A DNA stretch of 49,922 nt. Source: Oscillospiraceae bacterium (GTDB lineage Bacteria > Bacillota > Clostridia > Oscillospirales > Oscillospiraceae). Below, piece after piece: positions 49,905-49,922 of this stretch. Numbering within the stretch: position 1 is the stretch's first letter; every line of letters starts with the position of its first letter. The notes under the pieces were generated by a model. It made no database searches. It saw only the letters and a program-made list of their open reading frames with translations, and had not been told where the DNA came from. Made by a program: the position numbers and the translations under genes. The DNA lies in the NCBI GenBank assembly GCA_021203045.1, contig JAJQBY010000139.1:1-49922 (forward strand), read 5' to 3'.

Positions 49905-49922
49905 AAGGAGTTATTAGTGATT
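49905..49922 (+). other. Possible start of a gene running off the right edge
   Basis: AAGGAG at 49905-49910 followed after 6 bases by GTG at 49917. Too little sequence remains to judge. Confidence 0.25.

Overview
The window looks like chromosome of a GC-rich member of the Bacillota, most likely a gut Oscillospiraceae-type Eubacteriales. This is inference from content: strong AGGAGG ribosome sites and TTGACA/TATAAT promoters, the operon ylxM-ffh-rpsP-khpA-rimM-trmD, PdxST, a membrane pyrophosphatase, signal peptides typical of gut clostridia, and a fused selenium-dependent xanthine dehydrogenase. No CRISPR array, rRNA or transposase gene was seen; there is one tRNA.

Layout. 1-600: end of an apparent integrated element, with a tRNA-3'-end-like att core between two groups of TTTACCC repeats. 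617-4860: cardiolipin synthase (minus), then an ArsR/CadC-type regulator, a free-standing HMA metal-binding protein and a Zn/Cd/Pb P-type ATPase, with an operator palindrome over the promoter. 4940-7735: a TIGR04255 protein, tRNA-Ser(CGA), a repeat protein with a CFI-box C-terminus, a tiny EF-hand-like protein and a frameshifted SWIM zinc-finger gene. 7833-13961: cell-surface genes (secreted tannase/esterase-like hydrolase, LytR-CpsA-Psr protein, BspA-like leucine-rich repeat protein). 14011-14274: a 264-bp MITE-like inverted-repeat element. 14502-18479: PdxS/PdxT, a PaaI-type thioesterase and a DUF4015-type putative glycoside hydrolase. 18558-28244: RidA, selenium-dependent-type xanthine dehydrogenase, a TIM-barrel protein, a MATE exporter, a Na+-type membrane pyrophosphatase, a threonine-synthase-like enzyme and a MocA/MobA-like nucleotidyltransferase.

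28259-36362 is the most unusual part. Two paralogous lipoproteins with Asp-rich DxDxDGxxEL repeats flank a membrane-anchored protein with a caspase/CHAT-like His-Cys domain that carries the same repeat. A five-domain membrane protein in clearly AT-richer DNA follows. The last domain of the two lipoproteins is duplicated over about 550 bp at a constant 5135-bp offset. I do not know a described system of this form and propose it as the best candidate for a new extracytoplasmic module.

36363-49922: a structured RNA-like segment whose terminator overlaps a consensus promoter, an SDR/GtrA pair, a NUDIX hydrolase, the SRP/ribosome-maturation operon on the minus strand (with TrmD fused to an acetyltransferase), and a cyclic beta-1,2-glucan synthase locus (GT84-GH189-GH94) broken into three reading frames by an in-frame TGA at an expected Trp and by one extra G in a G6 run. 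The right end holds long C and G runs that may be assembly artefact.
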